NCBI RefSeq assembly: GCF_000300335.1
Contig: NZ_AMRM01000010.1
Coordinates: 87,310-151,309 of the forward strand
Direction of reading: 5' to 3'
DNA from: Nitratireductor pacificus pht-3B
GTDB lineage: Bacteria > Pseudomonadota > Alphaproteobacteria > Rhizobiales > Rhizobiaceae
DNA length: 64,000 nt
Numbering within the stretch: the first letter of the stretch is position 1; the number at the start of each line of letters is the position of its first letter. Shown one piece after another: positions 33,485 through 41,690 of this stretch. Position numbers and translations under genes: made by a program. The notes beneath the pieces are model-generated. The model saw nothing but the letters and a program-made list of their open reading frames with translations. It searched no databases and was not told the DNA's origin.

Positions 33485-34549
33485 ATGAAGATCAAGGTCT
33501 CGACATTCGAACGGAACACGGATCTGGCGCTGCTGGTTGTCGCGGCTCTGCCGATGCTCCTCCTTATGGCCCTGCTTGCCGGCCTGCTGGCCGCAACCCC
33601 GGTTGCCGCCAGGGACATCGCCTGCACGGGTCAGAGCCTGCTGACTGAGCTGGCTGCGGAAAACCCGGACCTGCTGCGGGAAGTGCGCCGCAAGGCGGCC
33701 GAGACCCCTAACGGCAAGGGCCTGCTCTGGCGGGTGGAGAAGGACGGCGTCGCGCCTTCCTATCTGTTCGGCACAATGCATATGAGCGACCCGCGCATCG
33801 TCGACCTGCCCGACGCGGCGCAGGTCGCGTTCGATGCGGCCGAGCGTGTCGTCATCGAGACGACGGACATCCTCGACCAGAAGGCCATGGCGGCGGCGAT
33901 GTTCCAGCGGCCCGACCTGACCATGTTCACCGGCGACGAGACCCTCGCCGACCATCTTTCACAGGACGACCGGACGGTGGTCGAGAACGCGCTTGCCGAA
34001 CGCGGCGTCCCGTTTGCCAGCGTCAGGAAGATGAAGCCCTGGATGCTGATCGCGCTGGTCGCCCTGCCCGCCTGCGAGGTGGCGCGCAAGGATGCCGGCC
34101 TGTCTGTCCTCGACGTCAAGCTCGCGCAGGAAGCCCAGGCCAACGGCAAGGAACTGCTGGGGCTTGAAAGCGCCGTCGAGCAATTGTCGGCCATGGCCTC
34201 GCTGCCCATGGAGATGCATGCCCGCGGGCTCGTCGAGACGCTCGCCCTCGGCGATCGGCTCGACGACGTGATGGAAACAATGGTCGCGCTGTATCTGGAA
34301 GGCGAGACCGGCATGTTCTGGCCGCTCATCCGGGCGGCGTTTCCCGACCAGGATGCCGGCGAAGCCGACTATGCGGCCTTCGACCAAGCCATGGTCAGGG
34401 CGCGCAACGGCGTGATGGCCGAGCGGGCCATGCCCATTCTCGAACGCGGAAACGCCTTCATCGCGGTGGGCGCACTGCACCTACCGGGCGCGGAAGGATT
34501 GGTCGAGCGCCTGCGCAGGGCCGGGTACTCCGTCGAAAGCGCCGGCTAA
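33485..34549 (+). CDS. TraB/GumN family protein
   Basis: A 354-residue protein with an N-terminal hydrophobic segment (about residues 17-40) that may be a signal anchor. The conserved TraB/GumN core follows: LLWRVEKDGVAPSYLFGTMHMSDPRIVDL, a central AMPLE-type region FIAVGALHLPGAEGLVERLRRAGY at the end, and conserved Glu and His residues. The fold is related to Tiki/EreA-like hydrolases, so a metal-dependent hydrolase role is possible but unproven. It stands between xerC and a small membrane protein gene. Confidence 0.88.
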   Translation: MKIKVSTFERNTDLALLVVAALPMLLLMALLAGLLAATPVAARDIACTGQSLLTELAAENPDLLREVRRKAAETPNGKGLLWRVEKDGVAPSYLFGTMHMSDPRIVDLPDAAQVAFDAAERVVIETTDILDQKAMAAAMFQRPDLTMFTGDETLADHLSQDDRTVVENALAERGVPFASVRKMKPWMLIALVALPACEVARKDAGLSVLDVKLAQEAQANGKELLGLESAVEQLSAMASLPMEMHARGLVETLALGDRLDDVMETMVALYLEGETGMFWPLIRAAFPDQDAGEADYAAFDQAMVRARNGVMAERAMPILERGNAFIAVGALHLPGAEGLVERLRRAGYSVESAG

Positions 34550-34628
34550 TATTTTTATCGGAACCAGCCGCTGCGTCGCGCGTTGTTTTGCCTATCTCCG
34601 GTTTCGCAGAGAGTGCGGGAGCAAGGGC

Positions 34629-34826
34629 ATGCAGGACGATTATGATCCGGCCGGCGGCAGGCGGAACCTTTCGAGCGGAACGCGCGGTTTTGTTTACGGC
34701 GCGCTGGCGGCCGCCGCCTTCATTCTGCTGACGATGGCCATTCTCAAGACCGGATTTTTCACGCCTTCGGACACCGCCGAACCCATCGCCCTGCAGTCCG
34801 GCCCGTCCGTCCCCCAGTCCGAATAG
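34629..34826 (+). CDS. Small single-pass membrane protein, unknown
   Basis: A 65-residue protein with a polar N-terminus (about 20 residues), one strong hydrophobic helix (about residues 21-44) and a short polar tail. No family is recognised. A GGGAGCAAGGG stretch precedes the ATG, codon use resembles the neighbours, and it is convergent with rpoH, with about 57 bases between stops. Probably real but of unknown role. Confidence 0.6.
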   Translation: MQDDYDPAGGRRNLSSGTRGFVYGALAAAAFILLTMAILKTGFFTPSDTAEPIALQSGPSVPQSE

Positions 34827-34883
34827 CGAAGATCAGATACGCGGCGACGTCGCAGCGCGCGGCTTCCGGTACGGGACATGCCT

Positions 34884-35741
34884 TCAGATCGCGTGCGTCT
34901 GCAGGCCGGGATGCGCCCTGGTCAGGGCTGCCCGCAATTTCTCCAGCGCGCGCGTCTCGATCTGCCGCACCCGCTCCTTGGAGATGCCGAGTGCCGAACC
35001 CAGCGACTCCAGCGTGGCGCCCTCCTCGCTCAGGCGGCGTTCACGGATGATCTGCAATTCCCGGCGGTCCAGCACGTCCAGGGCGTCGTTCAGCCAGGTC
35101 GAGCGCCGTTCCGCATCGATCATGTGCTCGACCACCTCGTCGATCGGCTCGTCATCTGATGCGATGAATTCCACCCGGTCGGCCGATCCATCCCCTTCCT
35201 CGCGCATCGGCGCGTTGAGCGACGTGTCCGGGCCGGAAAGGCGCGCGTCCATCAGGGCCACGTCCGCCGCGGACACGCCCAGTATCTTCGCCGCCTCCTG
35301 GTGAAGTTCGGCAGCCGAAATCATGCTCTTCTGCAGCTTGGCGCGCAGGCGGCGGAAGTTGAAGAACAGCGCCTTCTGCGCCGAACTCGTCCCGCCGCGC
35401 ACGATCGACCAGTTGCGCAGCACGTAATCCTGCATGGATGCGCGGATCCACCAGGTGGCATAGGTGGAGAAACGCACGCCGCGCTCCGGATCGAAACGCG
35501 CCGCGGCCTCCAGAAGGCCGATATGCCCCTCCTGGATCAGGTCGCCGACCGGAAGGCCGAAATTGCGGAAGCGTGACGCCATCGCGATCACAAGCCGCAT
35601 GTGGGAGATCGTGATCTGGTGGAGCGCGTTCTGGTCCTGTCGGCGATGCCAGCGCTCGGCGAGCGCCTGCTCGTCCTCAAGCGCCAGATAGGGCGCCTTC
35701 ATGGCCGTCTGGATGAGTTTGCGTTCCGCCCGGTCTTGCAT
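34884..35741 (-). CDS. rpoH: RNA polymerase sigma factor RpoH (sigma-32 family)
   Basis: A 285-residue heat-shock sigma factor. Region 2 has GDLIQEGHIGLLEAAARFDPERGVRFSTYATWWIR. The RpoH-specific box QKALFFNFRRL follows near residue 125. Region 4 ends GSALGISKERVRQIETRALEKLR. Alphaproteobacteria often have two RpoH proteins; the length and the carD/fdxA neighbourhood suggest the RpoH2 type, which is inference. GGGAG precedes the ATG. The 5' leader contains two hairpins (35809-35864). Confidence 0.94.
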   Translation of the reverse strand: MQDRAERKLIQTAMKAPYLALEDEQALAERWHRRQDQNALHQITISHMRLVIAMASRFRNFGLPVGDLIQEGHIGLLEAAARFDPERGVRFSTYATWWIRASMQDYVLRNWSIVRGGTSSAQKALFFNFRRLRAKLQKSMISAAELHQEAAKILGVSAADVALMDARLSGPDTSLNAPMREEGDGSADRVEFIASDDEPIDEVVEHMIDAERRSTWLNDALDVLDRRELQIIRERRLSEEGATLESLGSALGISKERVRQIETRALEKLRAALTRAHPGLQTHAI

Positions 35742-35808
35742 GGTGCACTCCCTTGTCAGCCTGCCCTCCCGCCTGCTGCGGGTCGGCGCTTCGGAGTCCC
35801 ACCGGTGC

Positions 35809-35864
35809 GTCGCTCACTGCGACACACCAGGTGAAAGATGCCGCCAGGTACGAAGGCATCACCT
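35809..35864 (-). promoter_or_regulatory. Two hairpins in the rpoH leader
   Basis: GTCGC and GCGAC (35809-35813, 35819-35823) form a short hairpin. AGGT plus GATGCC (35829-35842) can pair with GGCATC plus ACCT (35855-35864) around a bulge. Both lie 70-125 bases before the rpoH start in transcript orientation. rpoH mRNAs in other bacteria are structured and temperature-sensitive, but no ribosome-binding site is masked here, so a regulatory role is speculative. Confidence 0.35.
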
Positions 35865-35936
35865 AATGTAACGAGTGGAAATCAGAAAAAGTTCCAGAAA
35901 CCTGGGGCCGGACGCCGGAGATCGGTGCGCCGGCAA

Positions 35937-35965
35937 CAAAAAACCCGGCTGCCTGGCAACCGGGT
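35937..35965 (-). terminator. Intrinsic terminator after carD
   Basis: ACCCGG (35943-35948) pairs with CCGGGT (35960-35965), with inner TGCC/GGCA complementarity. On the minus strand the stem is followed by a T-run (plus-strand A-run 35938-35943). It lies about 30 bases past the carD stop and separates carD from rpoH. Confidence 0.85.
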
Positions 35966-35995
35966 CCTTTGAATGACGAAACCTGAGCGGGGCGC

Positions 35996-36565
35996 TTACG
36001 CCGCCTCTTCCTTCTCGGCTTCCTCGTTATCGGCCTTGCCGCGGCGCGGGCCCTTGTTGAGGTTGACCTCGATCAGACGCACGGCCTCGGTCTCCGACAT
36101 GCGGTTGACCGCAGCGATCTCGCGCGCCATGCGGTCGAGCGCCGCTTCATAGAGCTGGCGCTCGGAATAGGACTGTTCGGGCTGGTTGTCGGCGCGGTAG
36201 AGATCGCGCACCACCTCCGAAATGGAAATCAGATCCCCGGAATTGATCTTCGCGTCATATTCCTGGGCGCGACGCGACCACATGGTGCGCTTCACGCGCG
36301 CGCGGCCCTGAACCACCTTCAGCGCGCGATCCACATAGTCGGTTTCGGAAAGCTTGCGCATGCCGATAGACGTGGCCTTGGCGACCGGCACCTTCAGCCG
36401 CATCTTGTCCTTCTGAAAGTCGATGACGAACAATTCCAGCTTGTGTCCGGCAACTTCCTGGTCCTCGATCGTGACGATCTGTCCGACTCCATGAGCCGGA
36501 TACACGATGAATTCGCCGGTCTTGAAGCCATGGCGCTGCGCCGATTTCTTCTGCTGGGTTGTCAT
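35996..36565 (-). CDS. carD: CarD family transcriptional regulator
   Basis: A 189-residue CarD/CdnL protein. The N-terminal RNA-polymerase-interacting Tudor-like domain has FKTGEFIVYPAHGVGQIVTIEDQEV and MRLKVPVAKA, and the helical C-terminal DNA-binding domain has MWSRRAQEYDAKINSGD and SYSERQLYEAALDRMAREIA. The end is acidic and basic low complexity. CarD proteins stabilise open promoter complexes at rRNA and other promoters. The ATG at 36565 has AGGAG about 10 bases upstream; the longer frame upstream is not family-like. Confidence 0.95.
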   Translation of the reverse strand: MTTQQKKSAQRHGFKTGEFIVYPAHGVGQIVTIEDQEVAGHKLELFVIDFQKDKMRLKVPVAKATSIGMRKLSETDYVDRALKVVQGRARVKRTMWSRRAQEYDAKINSGDLISISEVVRDLYRADNQPEQSYSERQLYEAALDRMAREIAAVNRMSETEAVRLIEVNLNKGPRRGKADNEEAEKEEAA

Positions 36566-36941
36566 CCGCCTAACACTCCTGTTTTTAATGGGGCATGCTG
36601 GCCGCCCGTAGAGCGATTCCACATGCCCAACCCGCCTGCCGGTCCGTGAGGCACAAGGTAGGGGACACTCATGAAAGACCTGGATCGCGCCTGCACCAAG
36701 GACGCGTCACCCAAACCAAAACAGCCTGGCCCAGTTTACCTGGTCCGGACTTGGAGCCCCGCCCTTTCAGTGATTAGTTCGTGTGCGCGCCATATAAAGA
36801 CGTGTTGTCACCGGCATGATTTAGAGACGCTATCATAAAAAGCCGAAAGAATCAACAATTTGCCGCATGCGCGAAGATGTCGCGGCAAGAATTTGCGCAA
36901 CTTGGCTTCGTTCCAGGTCCCGCCGACAGGCGAAACGGGGG
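36566..36941. promoter_or_regulatory. Intergenic region between fdxA and carD
   Basis: These 376 bases contain the carD upstream region and the downstream end of fdxA. I see no gene on either strand and no strong hairpin terminator after fdxA. An AT-rich stretch at 36780-36860 is the most promoter-like part. Confidence 0.4.
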
Positions 36942-37280
36942 TCAATCGCCGGTACCGGGCTCCGGCGAAAAATACAGCTCGAGCTTGTTCTCGATCCCGT
37001 CGAATTCCTTGGCGTCGGCCGGCGGTTCCTTCTTGGCCGTGATGTTCGGCCATTTCTCCGCGTAGTCGGCATTCAGCTTGAGCCACTGGTCCAGCCCAGG
37101 CTCGGTGTCGGGCTTGATCGCCTCGGCAGGACATTCCGGTTCGCAAACGCCGCAATCGATGCACTCGTCGGGATGGATGACGAGCATGTTGTCGCCTTCA
37201 TAGAAGCAGTCCACCGGGCAGACTTCTATACAATCCATATACTTGCACTTGATGCAATTGTCGGTGACGATATAGGTCAT
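36942..37280 (-). CDS. fdxA: Ferredoxin FdxA (7Fe, [3Fe-4S][4Fe-4S])
   Basis: A 112-residue ferredoxin. The N-terminal [17 protein letters not shown] and the following [12 protein letters not shown] supply ligands for one [3Fe-4S] and one [4Fe-4S] cluster, the pattern of Azotobacter FdI-type proteins. The C-terminal extension ([21 protein letters not shown]) is also typical. I start at MTYIVTDN (37280); upstream codons read through a region with no similarity. It is likely an electron carrier with a housekeeping role, and it sits in the suv3-S4-fdxA-carD-rpoH order known from rhizobia. Confidence 0.95.
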   Translation of the reverse strand: MTYIVTDNCIKCKYMDCIEVCPVDCFYEGDNMLVIHPDECIDCGVCEPECPAEAIKPDTEPGLDQWLKLNADYAEKWPNITAKKEPPADAKEFDGIENKLELYFSPEPGTGD

Positions 37281-37448
37281 AGGCGCTCTCGGCTGACAGC
37301 ATTCACGGATGTCGTGGGGTGAGGTAGACCCTTTGCAGGGTCGTTGCAAGGCCCGTTATTGCGCCGCAATCGTCGCAGGCGAAATGCAATTCCATCCCTT
37401 CGAACCGGTTTTTCGCGCACACTTCCAGCGCCTGCCACGCCCACCGGT

Positions 37449-37838
37449 CTACGGCTCCTCGCGCCACCGGTCGAGCGCCCGCCGCTGCTTCTTCGTCGGA
37501 CGGCCCGCACCGGGGTCGCGCCGTAGCGCGGGCGTCTGGTCCGCCGGTGCTTCGGCGACCGGCGGCGTGAGATCTTCGTAGAGGAGACGCGCCTCTTCCG
37601 CCGGTCCACGCCGGTTGCCGGGCGCCAGCACACGATAGACCAGAATGCGCCGATCGAGCGTGATGGTCAGCACGTCGCCCGCCTTCACCGGATGGGCGGC
37701 CTGCTCGATCTTGTTGCGGTTGACCCGCACACGGCCACCCTGGGCGAGCTTGGCTGCCAGCGAACGCGACTTGACGACACGCGCGAAGAACAGCCACTTG
37801 TCGATGCGCTGACGTTCTCCGACCGTCTCGCCGCCCAT
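37449..37838 (-). CDS. S4 domain RNA-binding protein (Hsp15-like)
   Basis: A 129-residue protein with an S4 RNA-binding domain at residues 8-55 (RIDKWLFFARVVKSRSLAAKLAQGGRVRVN) and a basic C-terminal tail. E. coli Hsp15 has the same plan and rescues stalled 50S subunits carrying peptidyl-tRNA. The gene starts 8 bases after the stop of the Suv3-like helicase, so both are on one transcript and may act in RNA surveillance; that is inference from position. Confidence 0.9.
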   Translation of the reverse strand: MGGETVGERQRIDKWLFFARVVKSRSLAAKLAQGGRVRVNRNKIEQAAHPVKAGDVLTITLDRRILVYRVLAPGNRRGPAEEARLLYEDLTPPVAEAPADQTPALRRDPGAGRPTKKQRRALDRWREEP

Positions 37839-37846
37839 GAGACCCG

Positions 37847-40800
37847 CTACTTCTTCAACTGTTCCTTGAGCGCCGCGAGCTTGGCGAAAGGCGAATTCGG
37901 ATCGATCCTGGCCGGCCGTTCCTCCCGCTGGCGCTGCGGCGCGCCATTGCGCTTGAAGCCGCCATGCTTGTCGCCGCCCTGCTTGCCGCCATCATCCCCG
38001 CGTCCCTTGCCGCGTGGCTTGCCGCGATGCGGCGCACCGCCTTCGCCGCCGGCACGACCCGGACGGCCATGCCGTTCCTGGCCGGAACCCTTGCCGGCAG
38101 GGCGCGGCCCCTGACGCTTGCGCCCCTCGAAACGGTTCTGGCGCCAGATAAGAACCGGCTTCGGTTCTTCAGCAGCATCGTCCTGCGCAGCCGTTGCCGG
38201 CTCCGCATCGACTGCCACGGGGGCCTGCTCCACCGTTTCCGCCGCAGCGGGCTGTTCGGCGGCTTGGCTCTCGACCGGTTGCGCGACGGGCTCGGCGGGA
38301 GCCGTCTCTTCGGTCCCGCTCTCCTGCACATCCTGAGATGTCTGGCTCCCGTCAGCTTCCGCCTCGGCAGCAGGGGCCTCCGCCGGCGCACTCTCTTCCG
38401 GCGCCTTCGTGCCGGCCGTGTCCCGCACTGCCGCAGCTTCGTCGAGCGCCTTCAGATGCGCCGCAACGTCCTCGGCCGGCTTCGGCTCGCTGCGATAACC
38501 CAGCCCCTTCAGAACGGCTTCCATGTCCTCGGCGGTCGCCCCGAGGATCGACATCATCGCCGGCGTGACAACGAAGGCCGAACCGTCATAGGCGCCGTCC
38601 GGCCGCGTTCCATTACCCGGCTTCCAGCCCAGCGCCGGGCGGATCAGGTCGGCGAGCCGCTCCAGGATATCGACGCGCACGGCGCGGCGGCCGAGATTGC
38701 GGTAACCGGCAAGACCGTAGAACGCCTTCTCGAAGGAAACATCCGTGACGATGGAGGTACGGCCGGCGGCGAGCGCCGTCACCACATCGCCGAAGCCCGG
38801 CTTGTCCTTCGCGTCGTTCTTGAGCGCCCACAGCAGCGTGATGAGGCCGGCGGGCGCCGGCTTGATCAGGGCCGGCACGAAGATGTGGTAAGCGCCGAAA
38901 CGAACCCCGAGCCGGCGCAGCGCAGCCCGCGCATCCTGATCGAGCGCCCGCACGTCATCGGAGACGTTGCGCCGGTTGAGCAGGCCGAAATTCTCGGCAA
39001 GCTGGAAGGCCACGCCCTTCGCCATGCCCGAAAGGGCCTCGGAATCGCGCAGGTCCACCAGCGGTTTCAGGAGCTGCTCGATCTGGAAGTTCACGAAGCG
39101 CTCGGCGCGCGCCGCGACCTTGTCGCGCGACGGGCCGGTGAGCTGTTCGTCCGCCAGAAGCACGACCCGCGGCTTCAATGTTTCCTCGCCCGCCACGAGC
39201 GTGGCCACGGGCTGGCCCAGCCAGCGCAGGAAGCCATCGGAATCCAGCGCCAGATCGCCATTGCCGGAAGCGGCGAAACGCTCCGCGCGCGCCTCGAATT
39301 CGAGCGCCAGCGCTTTCTGCGCAGCCGCTTTCACCGCGCGCGCATCCTCGCCTTCCGCACTGCGGTCGGCGGTAAAACGAAAACCCTGCATTTCACCCAC
39401 GTGATGACCTTCGACAAGGACCTCGCCGACGGGGCTGACTTCTGCTTCCGGCATTGCATTCTCTCTCAGACGCTTCATGAGCACGGAAGTCCTGCGGTCC
39501 ACGAAGCGTTTCGTCAATCGCTCATGCAACGCATCGGACAGGCTGTCCTCAATCTCGCGTGTTTTTTCTTGCCAGTGTGACGGATCGGCCAACCATCCGG
39601 GCCGGTGTGAAACAAATGTCCAGGTGCGAATCTGGGCGATGCGGTGCGACAGTGTATCGATATCGCCCTCGGTGGAAGAGGCCCGCCGCACCTGATCTGC
39701 CATGTAGTCCTCGTCCACATGGCCGCGCCGCGCCAGATCGCCGAACACCGCGCCGACCAGCTCGGCATGCTGCGCCGGGGCGATCTTGCGATAGTCCGGC
39801 AGCGCGCAGGCATCCCACAGAACGGCCACCCGCTCGCGCCCCTTGGCAAGGGCGCGGACATCCTCGTCCTTCGACAGGAGCTCGAGCACCCTTGCGTCGG
39901 CGGCGGGAAGCGCCCGCGTCAGCCCCTCGACCGGCGGCGTCACGTCGAGCGACGCCTTCAGCGCCTCGATGCTGGACAGGTCGAACACGGCGGAACGCCA
40001 TTGCAGCACCTTGGCGGCATCGAACTGGTGGCTCTCGATGCGCTGCACCAGCTCGTCGGAGAAGGGATCCACCTGGCCGGTGACGCCGAAGGTCCCGTCC
40101 CGCAGGTGACGGCCCGCACGACCGGCGATCTGGCCGAGTTCGGCCGGATTGAGATCGCGATACTGGAACCCGTCGAACTTGCGGTTCTGCGCAAAGGCCA
40201 CGTGATCGACGTCGAGATTGAGACCCATGCCGATGGCGTCCGTCGCCACCAGATAGTCGACGTCTCCCGACTGGTAGAGCGCCACCTGGGCGTTTCTCGT
40301 GCGCGGCGAAAGCGCGCCCAGCACGACGGCGACCCCGCCGCGCTGACGGCGGATCAGCTCGCCGATCGCGTAGACCTCGTCCGAGGAGAAGGCGACGATC
40401 GCCGAGCGCCGCGGCAGGCGTGTGATCTTGCGCGACCCGGCATAGGTGAGCACCGACATGCGCGGCCGGGTGATGACCGAGAGGCCCGGCAGGAGCCGTT
40501 CCAGAATGCCGCGCATCGTGCCGGCGCCGAGCAGCAGTGTTTCCTGCCGCCCGCGCAGATGCAGGATCCGGTCGGTGAAGATGTGGCCACGTTCGAGATC
40601 GGCCGCGAGCTGCACCTCGTCGATGGCGACGAAGGCGGCGTCCGTCTCGCGCGGCATCGCCTCCACCGTGCAGACCGAATAGCGCGCGCCGGGCGGGCTG
40701 ATCTTCTCCTCGCCGGTGATCAGCGCGACATTCTGCTCGCCAACCTTTGCCGCCACGCGCCCATAGACCTCGCGCGCCAGGAGGCGCAGCGGCAGGCCGA

Positions 40801-40933
40801 TCACACCGCTTTGATGCGCCACCATGCGCTCGATGGCCAGATGCGTCTTGCCGGTATTCGTCGGGCCGAGGATCGCGGTGACGTCACGGCCGGACAGCAC
40901 CGGCGATTTGTTGGTCAGGTTCTGGAAATTCAT
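37847..40933 (-). CDS. Suv3-like superfamily 2 RNA helicase with long low-complexity C-terminus
   Basis: A 1028-residue helicase. Walker A GPTNTGKTH (residues 23-31), motif II IDEVQL, motif III-like LLLGAGTM, motif VI GQIAGRAGRHLRDGTFG and a Suv3-type C-terminal helical region are present. Mitochondrial Suv3 unwinds RNA for degradation, and this is its alphaproteobacterial counterpart. Residues about 845-940 are Ala/Glu/Pro-rich and acidic, and about 940-1010 are Gly/Arg/Lys-rich and basic, suggesting an unstructured RNA-binding tail. The ATG at 40933 begins MNFQNL; in-frame ATGs at 40963 and 41002 are possible. Co-transcribed with the S4 gene. Confidence 0.9.
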   Translation of the reverse strand: MNFQNLTNKSPVLSGRDVTAILGPTNTGKTHLAIERMVAHQSGVIGLPLRLLAREVYGRVAAKVGEQNVALITGEEKISPPGARYSVCTVEAMPRETDAAFVAIDEVQLAADLERGHIFTDRILHLRGRQETLLLGAGTMRGILERLLPGLSVITRPRMSVLTYAGSRKITRLPRRSAIVAFSSDEVYAIGELIRRQRGGVAVVLGALSPRTRNAQVALYQSGDVDYLVATDAIGMGLNLDVDHVAFAQNRKFDGFQYRDLNPAELGQIAGRAGRHLRDGTFGVTGQVDPFSDELVQRIESHQFDAAKVLQWRSAVFDLSSIEALKASLDVTPPVEGLTRALPAADARVLELLSKDEDVRALAKGRERVAVLWDACALPDYRKIAPAQHAELVGAVFGDLARRGHVDEDYMADQVRRASSTEGDIDTLSHRIAQIRTWTFVSHRPGWLADPSHWQEKTREIEDSLSDALHERLTKRFVDRRTSVLMKRLRENAMPEAEVSPVGEVLVEGHHVGEMQGFRFTADRSAEGEDARAVKAAAQKALALEFEARAERFAASGNGDLALDSDGFLRWLGQPVATLVAGEETLKPRVVLLADEQLTGPSRDKVAARAERFVNFQIEQLLKPLVDLRDSEALSGMAKGVAFQLAENFGLLNRRNVSDDVRALDQDARAALRRLGVRFGAYHIFVPALIKPAPAGLITLLWALKNDAKDKPGFGDVVTALAAGRTSIVTDVSFEKAFYGLAGYRNLGRRAVRVDILERLADLIRPALGWKPGNGTRPDGAYDGSAFVVTPAMMSILGATAEDMEAVLKGLGYRSEPKPAEDVAAHLKALDEAAAVRDTAGTKAPEESAPAEAPAAEAEADGSQTSQDVQESGTEETAPAEPVAQPVESQAAEQPAAAETVEQAPVAVDAEPATAAQDDAAEEPKPVLIWRQNRFEGRKRQGPRPAGKGSGQERHGRPGRAGGEGGAPHRGKPRGKGRGDDGGKQGGDKHGGFKRNGAPQRQREERPARIDPNSPFAKLAALKEQLKK

Positions 40934-41595
40934 GGAGCCCGGGAAGCCGTTCTTCCTCAGCATCGAAAGGCGAACCACCCGGTTACCACGCTTTGCATGC
41001 ATATTCCAAGATCGGAGTTTGCGAGGCGCATCGCAGCCGCCGCGCCTCGTCCCCGCAGGAGGTCGTCCAGTGCCTTCCGTTAATGGTTGGAACGAGTCTG
41101 GAACGAATCGGCGACGAATCACTTACATGCGGGTATTCCCTGTTTGTTCACCACCACATGCGGTGCCTGACCATCGCCTAGCACCGATATGCTGAATCGC
41201 GGCAGCGGCGCCCGCAGCCCAAACGCGCCTGCCGCGTTAACCTTTGGCCGCCGGCTCAAGGGTCACGCCGCACACCCGGCCGCAAGAGCAGGATTTCATT
41301 AAGAAAACTGTCTCAACGGTTAACGCTTCGCGGAGAGCGGCTCCGCTCCCGCTTAACACTTCGATCAAAGGCGGAACGAATCGGCGACGAATCAGAGATG
41401 GGCGGATATTCCCGTTCTGTTCACCGCTAGATGTGGTGGTTTCCACAGCCCATCAACAGACAGGGCACAGCTTGTCCACAAGTGCGCCCGGCGCCGCTGC
41501 GCGTCCGGTTAACCATTGTGTTTCAGATTGATACAGGCTCGTCCGACCGGGGCCGCCATGGCTGCTTGCACAGGCGGCCCGGTCCTCCTGCTGGA
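40934..41595. promoter_or_regulatory. Repeat-bearing region upstream of the Suv3-like helicase
   Basis: No gene is convincing here. It contains a 61-base direct repeat (41100-41160 and 41373-41433), GANTC sites at 41094, 41105, 41116, 41194, 41378 and 41389, a GAAC-N7-GAAC motif at 41090-41104, and three GTTAAC hexamers (near 41236, 41319, 41508). The last is part of TTAACCAT, a CtrA half-site. TTGTCCACA near 41474 is one base from a consensus DnaA box. Taken together this is an unusually site-rich control region. Confidence 0.5.
41100..41433. repeat. Imperfect 61-base direct repeat with 11-bp GANTC periodicity
   Basis: Copy 1 is 41100-41160 and copy 2 is 41373-41433. The first 22 bases are identical (GGAACGAATCGG then CGACGAATCA) and the rest aligns without gaps, sharing TATTCCC and TGTTCACC. 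Copy 1 has an extra preceding unit so that GAGTC, GAATC and GAATC start at 41094, 41105 and 41116, exactly 11 bp apart. Copy 2 has two, at 41378 and 41389. Confidence 0.85.
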
Positions 41596-41690
41596 GCATC
41601 GGACCGAAAAGTGGAATCCGGTTTTCGGTCCGATGTTCAGTCAACGATTGAGATCGTCCGTTGTGCGTCCCGAAGAACGCACGACGATCT
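41596..41690 (+). repeat. Dispersed hairpin repeat family, copy 1 (overlaps the phaB stop)
   Basis: It starts GCATCGGACCGAAAAGTGG and has two palindromic halves: CCGAAAA/TTTTCGG nested in GCATCGGA/TCCGATG, then a second stem around GTGCGTCC. It matches copies at 45923, 46025 and (inverted) 47215. Its right edge provides part of the phaB stop codon. Confidence 0.85.

Noticed and set aside
37303..37395. Short minus-strand frame with a CxxC pair between the S4 gene and fdxA
   Set aside because: Only about 30 codons from its ATG, no ribosome-binding site and no recognised family; not enough to call a gene.
41237..41446. Minus-strand frame of 69 codons in the repeat region
   Set aside because: It only translates the second copy of the direct repeat (both copies read IRRRFVP) and has no other support.
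41123..41595. Chromosomal replication origin
   Set aside because: One near-consensus DnaA box and a few CtrA-like sites are not enough, and the hemE-type neighbourhood usual for alphaproteobacterial origins is absent.
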